Origin: Cladopsammia gracilis
Taxonomy: Eukaryota > Cnidaria > Anthozoa > Scleractinia > Dendrophylliidae
Length of the DNA: 64,000 bases
Reading direction: 5' to 3'
Assembly (NCBI GenBank): GCA_022457155.1
Contig: JAJGOT010000256.1
Coordinates: 1,034,501 to 1,098,500, forward strand
A model generated the notes under the pieces. That model ran no database searches, was not told where the DNA came from, and was given only the letters and a program-made list of their open reading frames with translations. Below are positions 12,515 to 22,019 of the stretch, in pieces. Numbering within the stretch: position 1 is the first letter of the stretch; every line of letters begins with the position of its first letter. A program made the translations under genes and the position numbers.

Positions 12515-15224
12515 AAGCTTATTATCAGAATCCCGCAAATTGTAAGAAGTAATCACATCACTCCGCTGAATAAATTTAGAGGACAAATAATTCGGTGCGA
12601 GGTCGTTTACAGCCATGCTCCGTCACGCGTGACCAGTAATCACAAGACTGAAATGAACATTTGAATATTTCTTTGTAACGTCCGAGATTTAAATGAAACC
12701 TTAAAGATCTCGCTGGAAAACACTTTGAAAGTCACGAGTTAACGGGAAAATAACTTCGCTACGCGCATAAAAACACAAATATTGTTCGAATATGTAACAT
12801 TTCAAATAAAATGATATTTTGTTGCTCTTTGTTTCCGAAAATGCGGTAAAATTCTTACGGGAATTTCGAATCTCGGAATGAATTTACAAAACCGACGTGT
12901 AAACTTGAAAAATCCATTCAAATTTTCAAAAATACTGGTCACGCGTGACGGAGCATGGCTGTAAGGACTTATAGACCATCACAGCCTTTAGTTTTTGACG
13001 TCGAGTTTCTAAATTGTCCCAACCTAATTCTTTAAGTAGTTGGTTGGCGTCAGTATCAAAACTAGAATGGGTAAGGACGCGGACAGCACGATTTTGAAGT
13101 CTCTGTGATTTGTCAGATAATGTTTTGGCACAGTTACCCCAGACAACACTACAATAGTCGAAGTGCGATAGATATTATGCAGAGTTGCAGGAGGAACACA
13201 GTGACTTATTCGTTTAATAGATCCAATACCAGAAGAGATTTTTTTAGATATAGCGTTGATATGATTACTCCAGGTTAGATTTTCATCAATTAACACACCA
13301 AGAGACTTGGTAAAATCAACTCTGTTTAATTGTGTACCATTAATTTCGAAATCTGGGAGAACGGATAGACTATTCAATTTTTGTCTTGATCCGATTAACA
13401 TAAATTCAGTTTTTGTCATATTGAGAGTCAATTTGTTGGCAATAAGCCAATTGTTTATATTTAACAAGTCCTGATTCAAAGAAGCCTCAAGAGAGCAGAT
13501 ATCATTCTCAGCATATGTTAGGTTAGTATCATCAGCATACATTCTTGGTTGCGAATTTGATAAACAACAAGAGGCTCCTAACAGCCTATACTCATGCGCA
13601 TGCGTAAGTAAGTTAAGAAGATGATAAGAAGATAAGAAGATGAGAAGAAGATGATGAGAAGATAAGAAGATGATAAGAAGATGTCCGACATGGCGAAGAG
13701 TACTCCTTTCATTCAGTCATCGTTCCTGCAAACCACGTTGTTTACTATTGATTGTTTTGGAAATGAAGGCTGTACCACAATGAAGGGAATGATTCTTCTA
13801 TGTCTTAAATATACCAAACATGAACATTGCTAATGTAAGTAGGGTTGTAGGAGACGCTGTCGTGACACTTGAGTAACGCTCTTTTACCGGAAGTGAGAGT
13901 AGCCGGAAGTCACTAAACAGGAAGTGTAGTGGCAAAGCTATGAACCGGAAGTGTACAATTTAAAATATGCGTGCATAAATTTGCATGCAAAATCGTGACA
14001 CAAAAAATAAAAATAATAAAAACAAGAAAAACGGAGCCGAAACCTTACCTCATGCCGCTACGCGCATGAGTAATTAGGTAAGTCATTAATGTATAAGAGA
14101 AACAGCAAAGGTCCTAGTATTGTTCCCTGGGGAATCCCACAAGTTAAAGTGCAGCTTTTAGAAAGGACACCCTCTCTGTAAAACCCTCTCTGCGGCAAAA
14201 AAAGTTCGATTTCAAGGAATGAGGAAGACAATTCATCAAGTGAAGCAAGGATAATTTATATTGATTTATGAGATAATAAGCTGTGTAAGATAATTGTTGA
14301 TTTATACATCTCCATGTTAAAAGAGCTTGGAATAAATGGACGATTGATTTCTCGGACATTAGAAGTTAACAAAAGATACAACATTTACTCGTAATTTAAC
14401 TCTTTAGTTGACTTGACTTTTATTTTAAAAGACAAGTAGAAAGGTATGTATGTAAAGGCAATACGTTTCAGCAGTAAACAAAAGCGTTCTAAAATGGAGT
14501 CAAGGGGAAGTAAGCTGATTGTGTAAGTGAAAAATTTAATATTACTCCGTCTTCGTCAATTAAATCCTCTTTGAGGGGCCGGGCATCTCCATATTTGGGC
14601 AGTTTTGCAAAGTTTCTTAAAATGCAGGCTTCCTTCTTGTATTTGTCAATGGCAAGTCCATTGAGCTATCTATATACACATCACAATCGCCCTATCTAGG
14701 ACATCTTAAGACCCGACAGAAATGACAACAGAAGTACATCGTCTAATACTTCCTGGCTAACTGTCAGTGTGTTTGTCGACAGTTTTGCCTATTCTACAGT
14801 AGGCTCTTGGTATATGACAATACGGATGATTTGGACTTTAGATTCTAGTCAAAAAGACAATACGATAGGCTTGGTGTGACTGAGTTATTGTTTTTTGCAA
14901 GCTTTTCGACAACCTCGATAACAGCGTAAAATTGAACAGAGCCTAAAAACAATTGCAAGCGAAAGGCTTTTGGAAGACAATAATGTAGAAAAAGAAGAGG
15001 TGATGCTTAGCCTTTAGTTGGCGATCCTGGAATAAGGTGGTATGAAAGGAAGATACAAGAACGGGAAGACGATCACTATGTACGCGCTTTATGCGATACT
15101 TGAAACGTAAGGGACCCGAAAGCCTTTTGAAAAACTATATTAAAGTAAGATACTTACCATTAGTGAAATACAGCTGCAGAGAAAGCACCTGAACCGCGAA
15201 GAAAACAAAGACTTTGTTCGCCAT
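345..15224 (-). CDS. Secreted multidomain lectin: signal peptide, two H-lectin-like A-B-C sets, follistatin/Kazal, C-type lectin (partial, 14 exons)
   Basis: Gene model joined by eye from 14 exons, all with AG acceptors, GT donors and matching phases, giving about 796 residues before the left edge cuts it off. Domain order: signal peptide (1-22); module A (about 23-144), B (145-234) and C (235-310), which look like H-type lectin folds; a follistatin/Kazal domain (311-383); a second A-B-C set (384-671); and a C-type lectin domain (672-796). The family knowledge is that H-type and C-type lectins bind sugars outside the cell and Kazal domains inhibit serine proteases. An extracellular matrix, mucus or pathogen-recognition role is therefore inferred, not shown. 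Both A-B-C sets end in a phase-1 junction (Gly-Asp) into a cysteine-rich domain, so the protein arose by internal duplication. The start is the ATG at 15224, followed by a hydrophobic leader. A decayed second copy lies upstream at 19.9-25.4 kb. I do not recognise a named gene. Confidence 0.8.
720..1364 (-). other. Intron of lectin gene, no other feature seen
   Basis: AT-rich intron between exons 13 and 14, with a short GTT run near 1193-1215. The neighbouring introns 2161-2960, 3072-3881, 4050-4825 and 4988-5312 likewise show only AT-rich or unplaced repeat-like sequence (for example a G-run/C-run inverted pair at 3458-3478). Confidence 0.6.
1365..1455 (-). CDS. Lectin gene exon 13: module C of second set, second half
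   Basis: Encodes QIQTSEFRICLKEL ... HDPVTVSYAVLA and ends in phase 1 at a GTAGGT donor. It is the counterpart of exon 6. Confidence 0.78.
1620..1890. repeat. Dispersed repeat ending in a 17-bp perfect hairpin
   Basis: The stretch from about 1630 to 1820 is also found, diverged, at about 8050-8215 (shared blocks: GGGATAGCAAGTGCTATTC-like, CTCCAAGCAATTTG, GTGCTATATTATCTCACTG). At 1835-1851 and 1869-1885 lies a perfect 17-bp inverted repeat (AGTGGTGGATATTTACC) around a 17-nt loop. It is probably a foldback-type transposon fragment in an intron. Confidence 0.6.
2044..2160 (-). CDS. Lectin gene exon 12: module C of second set, first half
   Basis: 39 codons, DVHLARNYD to VTAWIE, with a CCACAG acceptor and a GTATGG donor. 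It is the counterpart of exon 5. Confidence 0.78.
2961..3071 (-). CDS. Lectin gene exon 11: module B of second set, second half
   Basis: 37 codons, NWMAFETIH to NGAFCK, with a TTGTAG acceptor and a GTAAGG donor. It is the counterpart of exon 4. Confidence 0.8.
3882..4049 (-). CDS. Lectin gene exon 10: module B of second set, first half
   Basis: 56 codons with PTVLVTAEHI, LWVENA and FYICLREL, and a GTATGT donor. It is the counterpart of exon 3. Confidence 0.8.
4826..4987 (-). CDS. Lectin gene exon 9: module A of second set, second half
   Basis: 54 codons starting VCVTAAGRN and including VDWMAYQG and SQCKEINLPQ, which match FEACTREAG, INWLAFQG and TQCKKISLD of exon 2. The intron inside this module is absent from the first set. 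Confidence 0.8.
5313..5527 (-). CDS. Lectin gene exon 8: module A of second set, first half
   Basis: Encodes PVQTGRVSLTRHVQWAE ... DVHVQITTNH ... ATVSWVQTV. It aligns with the first half of exon 2. The acceptor is CCTTAG and the donor GTAAAT. Confidence 0.8.
5724..5942 (-). CDS. Lectin gene exon 7: follistatin/Kazal domain
   Basis: 73 codons starting DIDPC. A follistatin-type N-terminal part (C-x4-C-x5-C ... CVC) is followed by a Kazal core with PVCSSNSTTFKNKC and a final PGSC. It is bounded by phase-1 introns on both sides, so it is a shufflable exon. Kazal domains usually block serine proteases, but whether this one does is not known. Confidence 0.85.
6312..6408 (-). CDS. Lectin gene exon 6: module C, second half
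   Basis: Encodes EITRLSFKVCIKD ... HDPVTVEYAIVG and ends in phase 1. Exon 13 carries the same HDPVTV.YA ending, so both A-B-C sets close in the same way before their cysteine-rich domain. Confidence 0.78.
6722..6780 (+). repeat. tRNA-like fragment (SINE head or tRNA relic)
   Basis: Contains TAGCTCAGTGGTAGAGCG, a clean Pol III A box as in tRNA 5' halves. No good B box (GGTTCGAATCC) follows, and the expected stems do not close. It is therefore a relic or SINE head in an intron, not a working tRNA gene. Confidence 0.5.
6834..6965 (-). CDS. Lectin gene exon 5: module C, first half
   Basis: 44 codons with the motif PPNILVSASHD and ending NVWIE. It aligns with exon 12 (EPIIIIAAKHN ... TAWIE). The donor is GTAAGT. 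Confidence 0.78.
7223..7336 (-). CDS. Lectin gene exon 4: module B, second half
   Basis: 38 codons beginning QWLAYDV and ending NNYAFCQ. It aligns with exon 11 of the second set (NWMAFET ... NYNGAFCK). The splice sites are consensus and the frame is kept on both sides. Confidence 0.8.
7446..7872. mobile_element. TTAA-flanked MITE in intron 3 of lectin gene
   Basis: The 419-bp element (7450-7868) is bounded by TTAA on both sides. Its imperfect terminal inverted repeats begin AGGGA and share GTTTCACGGTTCGG, and it has no coding capacity. A TTAA target with AGGG-type ends fits piggyBac-like elements; the superfamily is inferred. Confidence 0.75.
8050..8220. repeat. Second copy of the 1.63-1.82 kb dispersed repeat
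   Basis: Shares several 12-20 bp blocks in the same order with 1630-1820. The rest of the intron from 8220 to 9280 shows no gene; it contains short ORFs only and no matched splice sites. Confidence 0.55.
9283..9430 (-). repeat. tRNA-derived SINE, one full and one partial tRNA-like unit
   Basis: On the minus strand 9283-9354 has an A box (TAGCTCAGTTGTTAGAGC) and a perfect B box (GGTTCGAATCC) at tRNA spacing. A second, partial unit (9384-9424) repeats the A-box half with ACCGGTGTG. The anticodon stem does not pair well. It is best read as SINE promoter sequence in an intron. Confidence 0.6.
9667..9822 (-). CDS. Lectin gene exon 3: module B, first half
   Basis: 52 codons, with a TTTCAG acceptor and a GTAAGT donor. 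The core motifs PQVFVTAQHK, IWLEDV and FVVCLRE align with exon 10 of the second set (PTVLVTAEHI, LWVENA, FYICLRE). Confidence 0.8.
10051..10318. mobile_element. MITE with long inverted repeats, in intron 2
   Basis: The 268-bp element is nearly a palindrome. Both ends read CCCGGCCAAACGAACGCAAC inward, and the arms share GCAACATTGTTGCGCGCAAC and CGTTTGGCCACCCT. Target duplication is unclear. The ORFs in it are by-products. Confidence 0.8.
10870..11234 (-). CDS. Lectin gene exon 2: module A of first set
   Basis: This exon holds 121 codons between a TTCAAG acceptor and a GTAAGT donor. It encodes a whole H-type-lectin-like module: an AVFQAGKV start, a VKVIVTLSHG strand, an AVWVKSV..GFEAC core and an INWLAFQG strand near the end. 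In the second set the same module is split into two exons (5313-5527 and 4826-4987). Confidence 0.8.
11486..12132. mobile_element. MITE with about 65-bp inverted repeats, in intron 1
   Basis: Ends share GCCAGTTATTTCGCCC, AAAAAGTG and GTCTATCTTCTGAGG in opposite orientation. The interior is about 520 bp, AT-rich and without a gene. Confidence 0.75.
12439..12510. repeat. TA dinucleotide microsatellite
   Basis: An uninterrupted run of alternating T and A of about 72 bases. It encodes Tyr-Ile repeats in chance ORFs on both strands, which are not genes. Confidence 0.97.
13024..13542 (-). pseudogene. Non-LTR retrotransposon reverse transcriptase, C-terminal part (broken)
   Basis: Encodes the palm motif YADDT followed by conserved RT sequence (LNINNWLIANKLTLN, TKSLGVLIDENLTW, and a degraded C-terminal third). 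This is typical of CR1/L2-like or related LINE elements. A frameshift follows about residue 125. It lies in intron 1 of the lectin gene, same strand. The upstream half lies at 14082-14210, separated by a younger insertion. Confidence 0.8.
13558..14071. mobile_element. Interspersed element (copy 1) inserted into the reverse transcriptase
   Basis: The 514-bp insertion is flanked by AATT on both sides (13554-13557 and 14072-14075) and splits the RT between its INDLP and YADD motifs. A second copy sits at 21095-21550. Both start near AACAAGAGGCTCC and end near CGCTACGCGCATGAGT, with a short inverted ACTCATGCGC at each end. Copy 1 has an extra run of GATAAGAAGAT repeats (13610-13690). Confidence 0.75.
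14082..14210 (-). pseudogene. Non-LTR reverse transcriptase, central part (broken)
   Basis: The minus strand encodes the RT motif GIPQGTILGPLLFLLYINDLP-type core (14082-14142), preceded in another frame by ERVSFLKA. At least one frameshift lies between the two. It is the upstream neighbour of the 13024-13542 fragment before the insertion. Confidence 0.75.
15158..15224 (-). CDS. Lectin gene exon 1: start codon and signal peptide
   Basis: The ATG at 15224 opens a 22-residue leader (MANK followed by a Val/Phe/Leu-rich core) and ends in phase 1 at a GTAAGT donor (15157). A TTTAAAAAG TATA-like stretch lies about 75-85 nt upstream at 15297-15308. The dead copy at 25.09-25.15 kb matches this exon and its upstream flank, which supports the exon call. 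Confidence 0.8.
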
Positions 15225-15480
15225 TGTTGTCTTGACTCCAATGCTTCTCATCCCGCTACCTATCCTCTGCTGCAACTGCTTACATGTGTGCTTTGCAACT
15301 CTTTTTAAACGCTCCTGGCTTTGGAATGAGGAAGCTTAATTAAGGATTCAATTAAAACGAAACAATTTGCTCGGAAGGGATAAAAGGCTAAGTAATCCAT
15401 GCGTCCGTTTCAGCGCTGATTACAAAATCTGTTCCTGTGTTGTCATTCCATTATTGACACGTAAAATCAAATCTGCAGAG
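15225..15480 (-). promoter_or_regulatory. Likely promoter region of the lectin gene
   Basis: A TATA-like TTTAAAAAG (15297-15308, minus strand) lies upstream of the start codon. The whole stretch out to about 15460 is conserved in the dead copy (25160-25390), including a GTCCGTTTCAG.GCTGAT block. The duplication therefore carried the promoter with it. Confidence 0.5.
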
Positions 15481-15819
15481 TTAAATCGAAATGTATCAAA
15501 TAAATCAACGTCAGGAGCCTTGGTGTATTGGGTTTAATGATGTTATATCATGTACGTGTTGCTTAGAGTTGAGTTCCAAAAGAAAACTCAGAGTTGTTTT
15601 GTTTTGAGTTGCTTAATTTATATATCAAAGGCACCGAACGAGAAATGTTTAGGAAAACGGTTTTAATAACGTTGTACTGTTTTTCCACTCAGTTTATTGC
15701 ATTTAAAGAAAACTTTTTGAATTCATACAGTTCGATCTTTTCATTTCAGCTAGATGAATATATCAGAGGCAGAAAATTTGAGATAAAGGCATCGAATACC
15801 GAGAATGTACTAGCTGCAT

Positions 15820-16656
15820 TTAAGGTCGCGGGGGATACCTGGCCATGAATAAATTCATAAGGCACAATTTTGGCAGGGGTGTCACTTTGAAAAACGTTAA
15901 ATCGTGAAGGTTTGAAAGCCGTTTTCGCTAAAATTTAACAGAGATATTGGCGAATAATGGAAGTGCGTAAGGATTGTTTTTTTATTGAAGGGATCGCGCT
16001 TTGCGGCAACGCTGTAAGTCACTAAAGTTATCTTTTCTTGAAACGTGGTTTTGTGTCCAAGTTTGCTCCTCGAGAACAATACAAAGCAAGTTGATTTCAC
16101 CACTCACTGATCCGTTAAAACGTCTATTGTGTCATATCTGACTCCGATTTTTTGATTTCAACTTTAATTAAAAGTTATTAGCTTTTAAAAGAGTAAAATT
16201 GTCCATGTTAGAATTGAAGCCTCGTATCTTCCCTTTGAAAGCCTATTTAAAAATTTTGAGTCAGATATGACAATCTACAATACACCTAGTTTATCTCCTT
16301 GCAGTGTCAACTCATGAAATTCTCTATCCGCGCTGAATTCTTGGACACAAAATTGCTTGTTTTTACGCTTCCGAAAGCTTCTCGAGCAAACGCGACTGCA
16401 AAAAATATAAATTCATGGTAATTTTGCTAATTTTAATCCACGGGCCGCTATTGTCAACACTTCATGCGGAAAGAACAATGCGTTAAAAATAGTGTATTTT
16501 ACCAGACAGCGCTTTGCACGTGCAATTATTGATGCAGAAACATTACAGAGCCTGTTCGTGAACATATCGCGCATTTTCGGTATCAGCCTTCGCACTTCGT
16601 GCATTCTCTTTTCATAAATGCATACTGATGGGCGGACCTGTCCCCCGCGACCTTAA
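15820..16656. mobile_element. TTAA-flanked transposon with GGTCGCGGGGGA ends
   Basis: The 829-bp element (15824-16652) has perfect 12-bp terminal inverted repeats GGTCGCGGGGGA and TTAA on each side. It contains no transposase ORF. A related, inverted end fragment is at 20378-20570, also starting from TTAA. Piggybac-like by target site only. Confidence 0.8.
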
Positions 16657-17150
16657 CGTTCAATTTTCCGGCGTTATGACAAAAGTTTGAGGGACATTGT
16701 ACTAAATTAAAGACAACTCTATAGATCTTAGTATATATTAAGATCTTAGTATATATTAATTAATTACGAATGTTAAACATGGCTTATTCAGAACACATTT
16801 TCCACCGAAATGATTCGTTGCATGGGTACTCCCGGGAGTACAAATCTTAGAAGTTGTTTTGGGCTCCGAATCAGCACTCTGCATGCTTCGAATGCATGCG
16901 GATTAGATCAGATGGGAGGTATCAAGTTAAATCCCGCTTTCGCTTACGCGAGGCCAAAGGGTAGTTAATTCACGTGATATTTGCAAAGTTTCCTAGCTAA
17001 ATGATCTCATTCTTGTGGAGATATATTTTTAGCTTTATAATCACCGCCATCCTCTAACAAGCGCGGAGGGTGGTCTCCAATGGGCTATGCCGTGGTGTTG
17101 TTCTAAACTTTATTCCACATTGTCTCTGTCTCGCCACAATTGCGTATACC
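16657..17150. other. Intergenic, no gene seen
   Basis: Only a small direct repeat (AGATCTTAGTATATATTA twice, about 16722-16760). No splice-supported or long coding frame. Confidence 0.5.
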
Positions 17151-17153
17151 GAA

Positions 17154-17300
17154 ATGGGTACAAGCGATCATAATGCCGATATTTAATTAATAAGGCATTC
17201 ATATACTGCAAATGGGTACAGGCGATCATAATGCTGATATTTAATTAATAAGGCATTCATATACTGCAAATCAGTCGGTACAAGCGATCATAATGCTGAG
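17154..17300. repeat. 58-bp tandem repeat, about 2.5 copies
   Basis: Units starting ATGGGTACA.GCGATCATAA recur at 17154 and 17212, with a partial third copy from about 17277. Each contains ATTTAATTAATAAGGCATTC. Confidence 0.85.
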
Positions 17301-18583
17301 TTACCTTGTGATGAACGATGCCATTCAGGGGGCGGGAAGTAATAATAATCTTTTTTCTTAGTTGTATCCTTGGCCCGAATGCGACGTTACTACCGATACC
17401 CCCTCCCCCTTCCTCTTCAAAAATACTGCATCTGCCTCTAGATCTGATCGAACTCTCAAAATCAGGAAATAAACACAGATGTTGTTTTCCCTAGTATCAA
17501 CAGAATGAGGAAGGTAGTTTAAGTGATAAACACATTCGGCCCTCAGCTCATGTTCTTAAAATAACTCCTATGAAAAATAAAGTATTGATTTCTCAGAATG
17601 AGGAAGTAACATGAATGTTAGGATCACTGTAAAGGCAATACTTTCAATAGCTAGAAAAGAATTATTTTCATGGAACGAAGAAGCTATTAGGGACGTCCGC
17701 GTTTGCTTAAACGAGGTTAAAAGGATTTCGTATGCACGTGCAGTTTTAGATATGTTTTGGTAACCAGCACTTCAGGATTAAAATAGCGCGCCTAGACCTA
17801 GAAAGGTAAACTACTCTAGCAATGCTTTTAAAATTTGAAAGAAAAAATCTTAATTTTGATTTTAAAACTTAGTGGGCGTTACCTATTAATTTTATGATTT
17901 TATTAAAATTAAAAATTTTGAAATCAATACGTTCATGGGGTAATGGCTCAGCGGAGAGTGATTGATTGTTCAGTCCATGACTCGAGTGCTGCCTGTCACA
18001 TGCACACCCAATCAATGGGGCTAGGCAAGTATTAGAGAGAAACCATTTGAAACCTTCGTATAGATGTCACCGAGCTTAGCCGCCCTCAGCAGCGTATATC
18101 TATGCCAAGCTACCCGAAGGTTGAATAGCAAGGGGAGGGTGGGCTTTGCCACTTTTGCGTGCCTAAGCTAACATATGCTTTTTCTTCGCTCGCTTCAACA
18201 TTTTTCGCTCGCCCCCACTATCTGAGAGCCTGGAATAGGGTATTCACTGGGGCTCGTAAGTACATCGTAGCTTAACACAATGAGGCTCACTTATCCCATT
18301 TACGCCCTGGTCATTCCAGAAAAGAGCTAAGAATAACAATCAGCTGAGGCTAAAAGAATTGTTTGTAAGTCAAACGGATGGTGTATAGCAGCATTCCGTT
18401 AGTGGCCTCATTTATCCACATTTATCGCTAAATTGTATAAAGTTTTTGTGCCCTGCTATGTTTTGGGAAGCTGACTGTGATCCTGTTGTCAGTAGTACTC
18501 GAAGGATGGTAACTTGAGTGAGGTAGATGGATGTTCCTTTTGAATTGCCAGCGGGCATTTATCTTGATACGGCAGGATGCTTG

Positions 18584-19310
18584 TGAATAACTTGTGTAAA
18601 TTCAACTTGTGAAAACTGTAATGGATAGTCTGACAACTGTTGTTTCGTCGCTGCCAGGCAAACTCGTTGAGCATCTCGCTCAAAGCCCCGTTCGCAATCA
18701 GTTCAGAAAACACAATCTGGCCTTATATCGCATAAGGATTCCCGACCGCTAAATATTCACGAGAGCATTGTAATATTTGTGAAAACACTGTGAATAACTT
18801 GTGTAAATTCAACTTGTGAAAACTGTAATGGCTAGTCTGACAACTGTTGTTTCGTCGCTGCCAAGCGACTCTTCAGAAACCTTCCTGATATCTGGCAAAC
18901 TCGTTGAGCATCTCGCTCAAAGTCCCGTTCGCAATCAGTTCAGAAAACGCAATCTGGCCTTATATCGCATAAGGATTCCCGACCGCTAAATATTCACGAG
19001 AGCATTGTAATAATTGTGAAAACTTGTGAATAACTTGTGTAAATTCAACTTGTGAAAACTGTAATGGCTAGTCTGACAACTGTTGTTTCGTCGCTGCCAA
19101 GCGACTCTTCAGAGACCTTCCTGATATCTGGCAAACTCGTTGAGCATCTCGCTCAAAGTCCCGTTCGCAATCAGTTCAGAAAACGCAATCTGGCCTTATA
19201 TCGCATAAGGATTCCCGACCGCTAAATATTCACGAGAGCATTGTAATAATTGTGAAAACTTGTGAATAACTTGTGTAAATTCAACTTGTGAAAACTGTAA
19301 TGGCTAAAAA
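18584..19310. repeat. Tandem repeat of 208-236 bp, about three copies
   Basis: GAATAACTTGTGTAAATTC recurs at 18584, 18792, 19028 and 19264. The first unit lacks about 28 bp (the CTTCCTGATATCTG block) present in the later two, which are almost identical. The last two units therefore expanded most recently. The 17310-18580 stretch before it shows nothing I can name. Confidence 0.85.
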
Positions 19311-19879
19311 TCATCAGGTACAGTAAATTCCTATAAAATGACTAACATACTAAAAACCTTAAAATCCTAATCTTAACATTAAACATTAACTTACAACAAT
19401 ATGCCACGTAAACCTGATTTCCATGAATGCCGTGTTTAAAAATTATAATAGAGAAGGCGTTAAATTCACTTGATGAACAAGACTCTCTAATGTATTCACA
19501 TTATAGTGGGGCATGAAGTTCTGAGGCCAGGCTTCGCCGTCAGAGAAAGATATCATCCTGGAATTGGGTTACAGGACTCTATAGGTTGAAGCGGGGTTTT
19601 TGTTGTAGGAACTAACTTATGATAGATATACTGGTCTATACTGTGCAGATCAGTTAGAATATGACCTAGCAATGGAAGTTACCGAATTTACCCCTTTGTA
19701 CCATCTCTAAAATATTTACTCTACAAATCTTCAGCCCATTATTTTATTATTCTCAAACGAATCTACCCTTTCATTCGATCAACATTGATAACGTGTTGCT
19801 CTGGAGGCCTATGTTATTGTAGTTTCATTTGGCTTCTTGATATGCAGTGACCTAACACTGCATGGGTCAAGCAGCAGCC

Positions 19880-20060
19880 GGCATGTGGATTTTAATAAAC
19901 TTGCTTTCGTTGCTATTTAGTGAGTATGATCTTTACATCGTCCGAGCCTCGGAACTGCGTCTTGAAAGATAATTGGCTGACAGCCCTGATTGTTTTGGGA
20001 TGTACCAGTTAAATGTTGATCTTTCCAGCTTGAAATACAGCACCTTGAATTTTGCAAGAA
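19880..20060 (-). pseudogene. Dead copy of lectin exon 2
   Basis: Aligns with the first half of exon 2 of the lectin gene (11060-11240): GCTGTATTTCAAGCTGG, CCCAAAACAATC and the flanking intron are shared. The reading frame is lost to a TAA after about 11 codons and to indels. The acceptor region is partly kept. It belongs with the dead exon 1 at 25.1 kb. Confidence 0.8.
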
Positions 20061-20377
20061 ACAAATATAACATGTTCTATTAGTCTATTACAAGGGAAAC
20101 ATGGTGGCCTTATTATAATGTAACTGACAGCGTACAACGGAGGATTTAAGCACGCGTTAAACATAATGAGTATATGCATGTATATGTGGAATTTCAAATA
20201 ATTCAAATGACTTTAAATTGCTTGTATGTTTCCCTTTAAGAAAGCAGAATTGCTAGCGAAGCAGAATTAGCATGATAGATTAAAATTTAGCGAACACTGG
20301 GCCATTTTGCACCTAATGACAAAACCAATGCTAATTGTTAACTTTGGGGAGCAACCGCGCAAAATGAGAGGACCTCA

Positions 20378-20570
20378 TTAAGGTCGCGAGGGACAGGTTC
20401 CGCTCATCAGTATGCATTTATGAAAGTGCGACGGCTGATACCGAAAATGCTCGAAATATTCACGAACAGGCTCTGTAATGTTTCTGCATCAATAATTGCA
20501 CGTGCAAAGCGCTGTGTGGTAAAACACACTATTTTTCAACGCAGTGTTCTTTCTGCGTGTTGAGAATTAT
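20378..20570. mobile_element. Truncated inverted copy of the 15.8-kb TTAA transposon
   Basis: Starts TTAA then GGTCGCGAGGGA and runs for about 190 bp in close match to the reverse complement of 16450-16656. The other end is missing. Confidence 0.75.
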
Positions 20571-20844
20571 GCAAATCGCGTTGACTTCTTTCTTTTCCCT
20601 ACAATTCAAAGTGCCGCAAGTGTCCAGTGCACGTCAAATGCGAATAAAAAACCTGCTTTCAAATAAACGTCCTACTGAAATTCGTAAGAATGATAAAAAT
20701 AACATGGAACACAGCCCCTAACGTTACTCCGCAGAACACGATGGTCACGCAGAAATGCGTTACGCTTCACTTGAATTAATTAAAGCGTCTTTGTGCGCCT
20801 TCAACCGTGCAATCAAAACACGAAGTCTCAATCGCGTTTTAGGG

Positions 20845-20990
20845 ACCGATCGTTTATTACGTCCTGGGGGGGAGTGGGGTGGGGTTGGTGGTTTTTGAGG
20901 GGGGGGGGGTAATTTTTTTTAAACAAGTTCCATTTGGGGGGGGGGGGTATTTTTTACCTTGCACGAGAAGTGAGGGGGGTAAAATTTTAA
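20845..20990. repeat. G-run-rich repeat end
   Basis: Runs of 7-12 G on the plus strand separated by AT-rich steps, beginning GGGACCGATCGTTTATTACG. A similar pattern recurs at 23865-23945. It is probably the end of a transposon, but no matching partner end was found. Confidence 0.5.
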
Positions 20991-21094
20991 GACATACAAA
21001 AGGTGGCAACTACATATACATAATACTAAGTTATTGAAATAATGGCAATCTGAAAAAACAAATGTTAAAAATATATATTATATAAAATGCAATT

Positions 21095-21550
21095 GAAACA
21101 AGAGGCTCCCAGCAGCCTATACTCATGCGCATGCGTAAGTTAGTTTTATGATATATTTTAAACATGATAAGAAGATGTCCGACATGGCGAAGAGTACTCC
21201 TTTCATTCAGTCATCGCTCCTGTAAACCACGTTGTTTACTATTGATTGTTTTGGAAATGAAGGCTGTACCACAATGAAGGGAATGATTCTTCTAAGTCTT
21301 ATATATACCAAACATGAACATTGCTAATGTAAGTAGGGTTGTAGGAGAGGCTGCCGTGGCACTTGAGTACGCTCTTTTACTGGAAGTGAGAGTAGCCGGA
21401 AGTCACTAAACAGGAGGTGTACAATTTAAAATATGCGTGCATAAATTTGCATGCAAAGTCATGACACAAAAAATAAAAATAAAAATAATAAAAATAATAA
21501 CAAGAAAAAACGGAGCCGAAACCTTACCTCATGCCGCTACGCGCATGAGT
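21095..21550. mobile_element. Interspersed element, copy 2
   Basis: About 90 percent similar by eye to 13558-14071 through most of its length, but lacks the GATAAGAAGAT tract. It is flanked by AATT and AAT. No coding capacity. Confidence 0.75.
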
Positions 21551-22019
21551 AATGAATGCTCATTTCGATGAGAAAGTAGCCACTTGTGCGATCAGGGAGC
21601 TGCTTTAGTAACCACGACAGCAATGCCAAAGAAAACGTCATTGAAAAAAAGAACTTTTGTGCTCATTTTAGTAATGGTCCTAGTAAGAACTAGACAACCT
21701 AACGGCAAGGAATGCAGAAAGGTGTTAATTGTGATATTGTAGAAATCGTCCACCTCATTGGCTAAAACGTGAAAATCCACCATCACTTAACCAGGTAGCC
21801 GACATTTATTTCTCTCTTGTTTACTAATTGGTTCCCTTTTAGTGAAAACTATTCTGAGTTTTAATGCAACCAAAATTCTATGTGAGAAACATGTAAAATT
21901 AGAAGCCTTTCTTGGCCATTGTTTTGGGTTCTTTCTGTGTGTACCGGAGCACAGATGACGTAAAACAAAAGGAACAAAGAACGACAATAATACAAATGCA
22001 AAACAAGACCAAAAATACA

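Noticed and set aside
12413..12664. ORFs with Tyr-Ile repeats on both strands
   Set aside because: Translation of a TA microsatellite.
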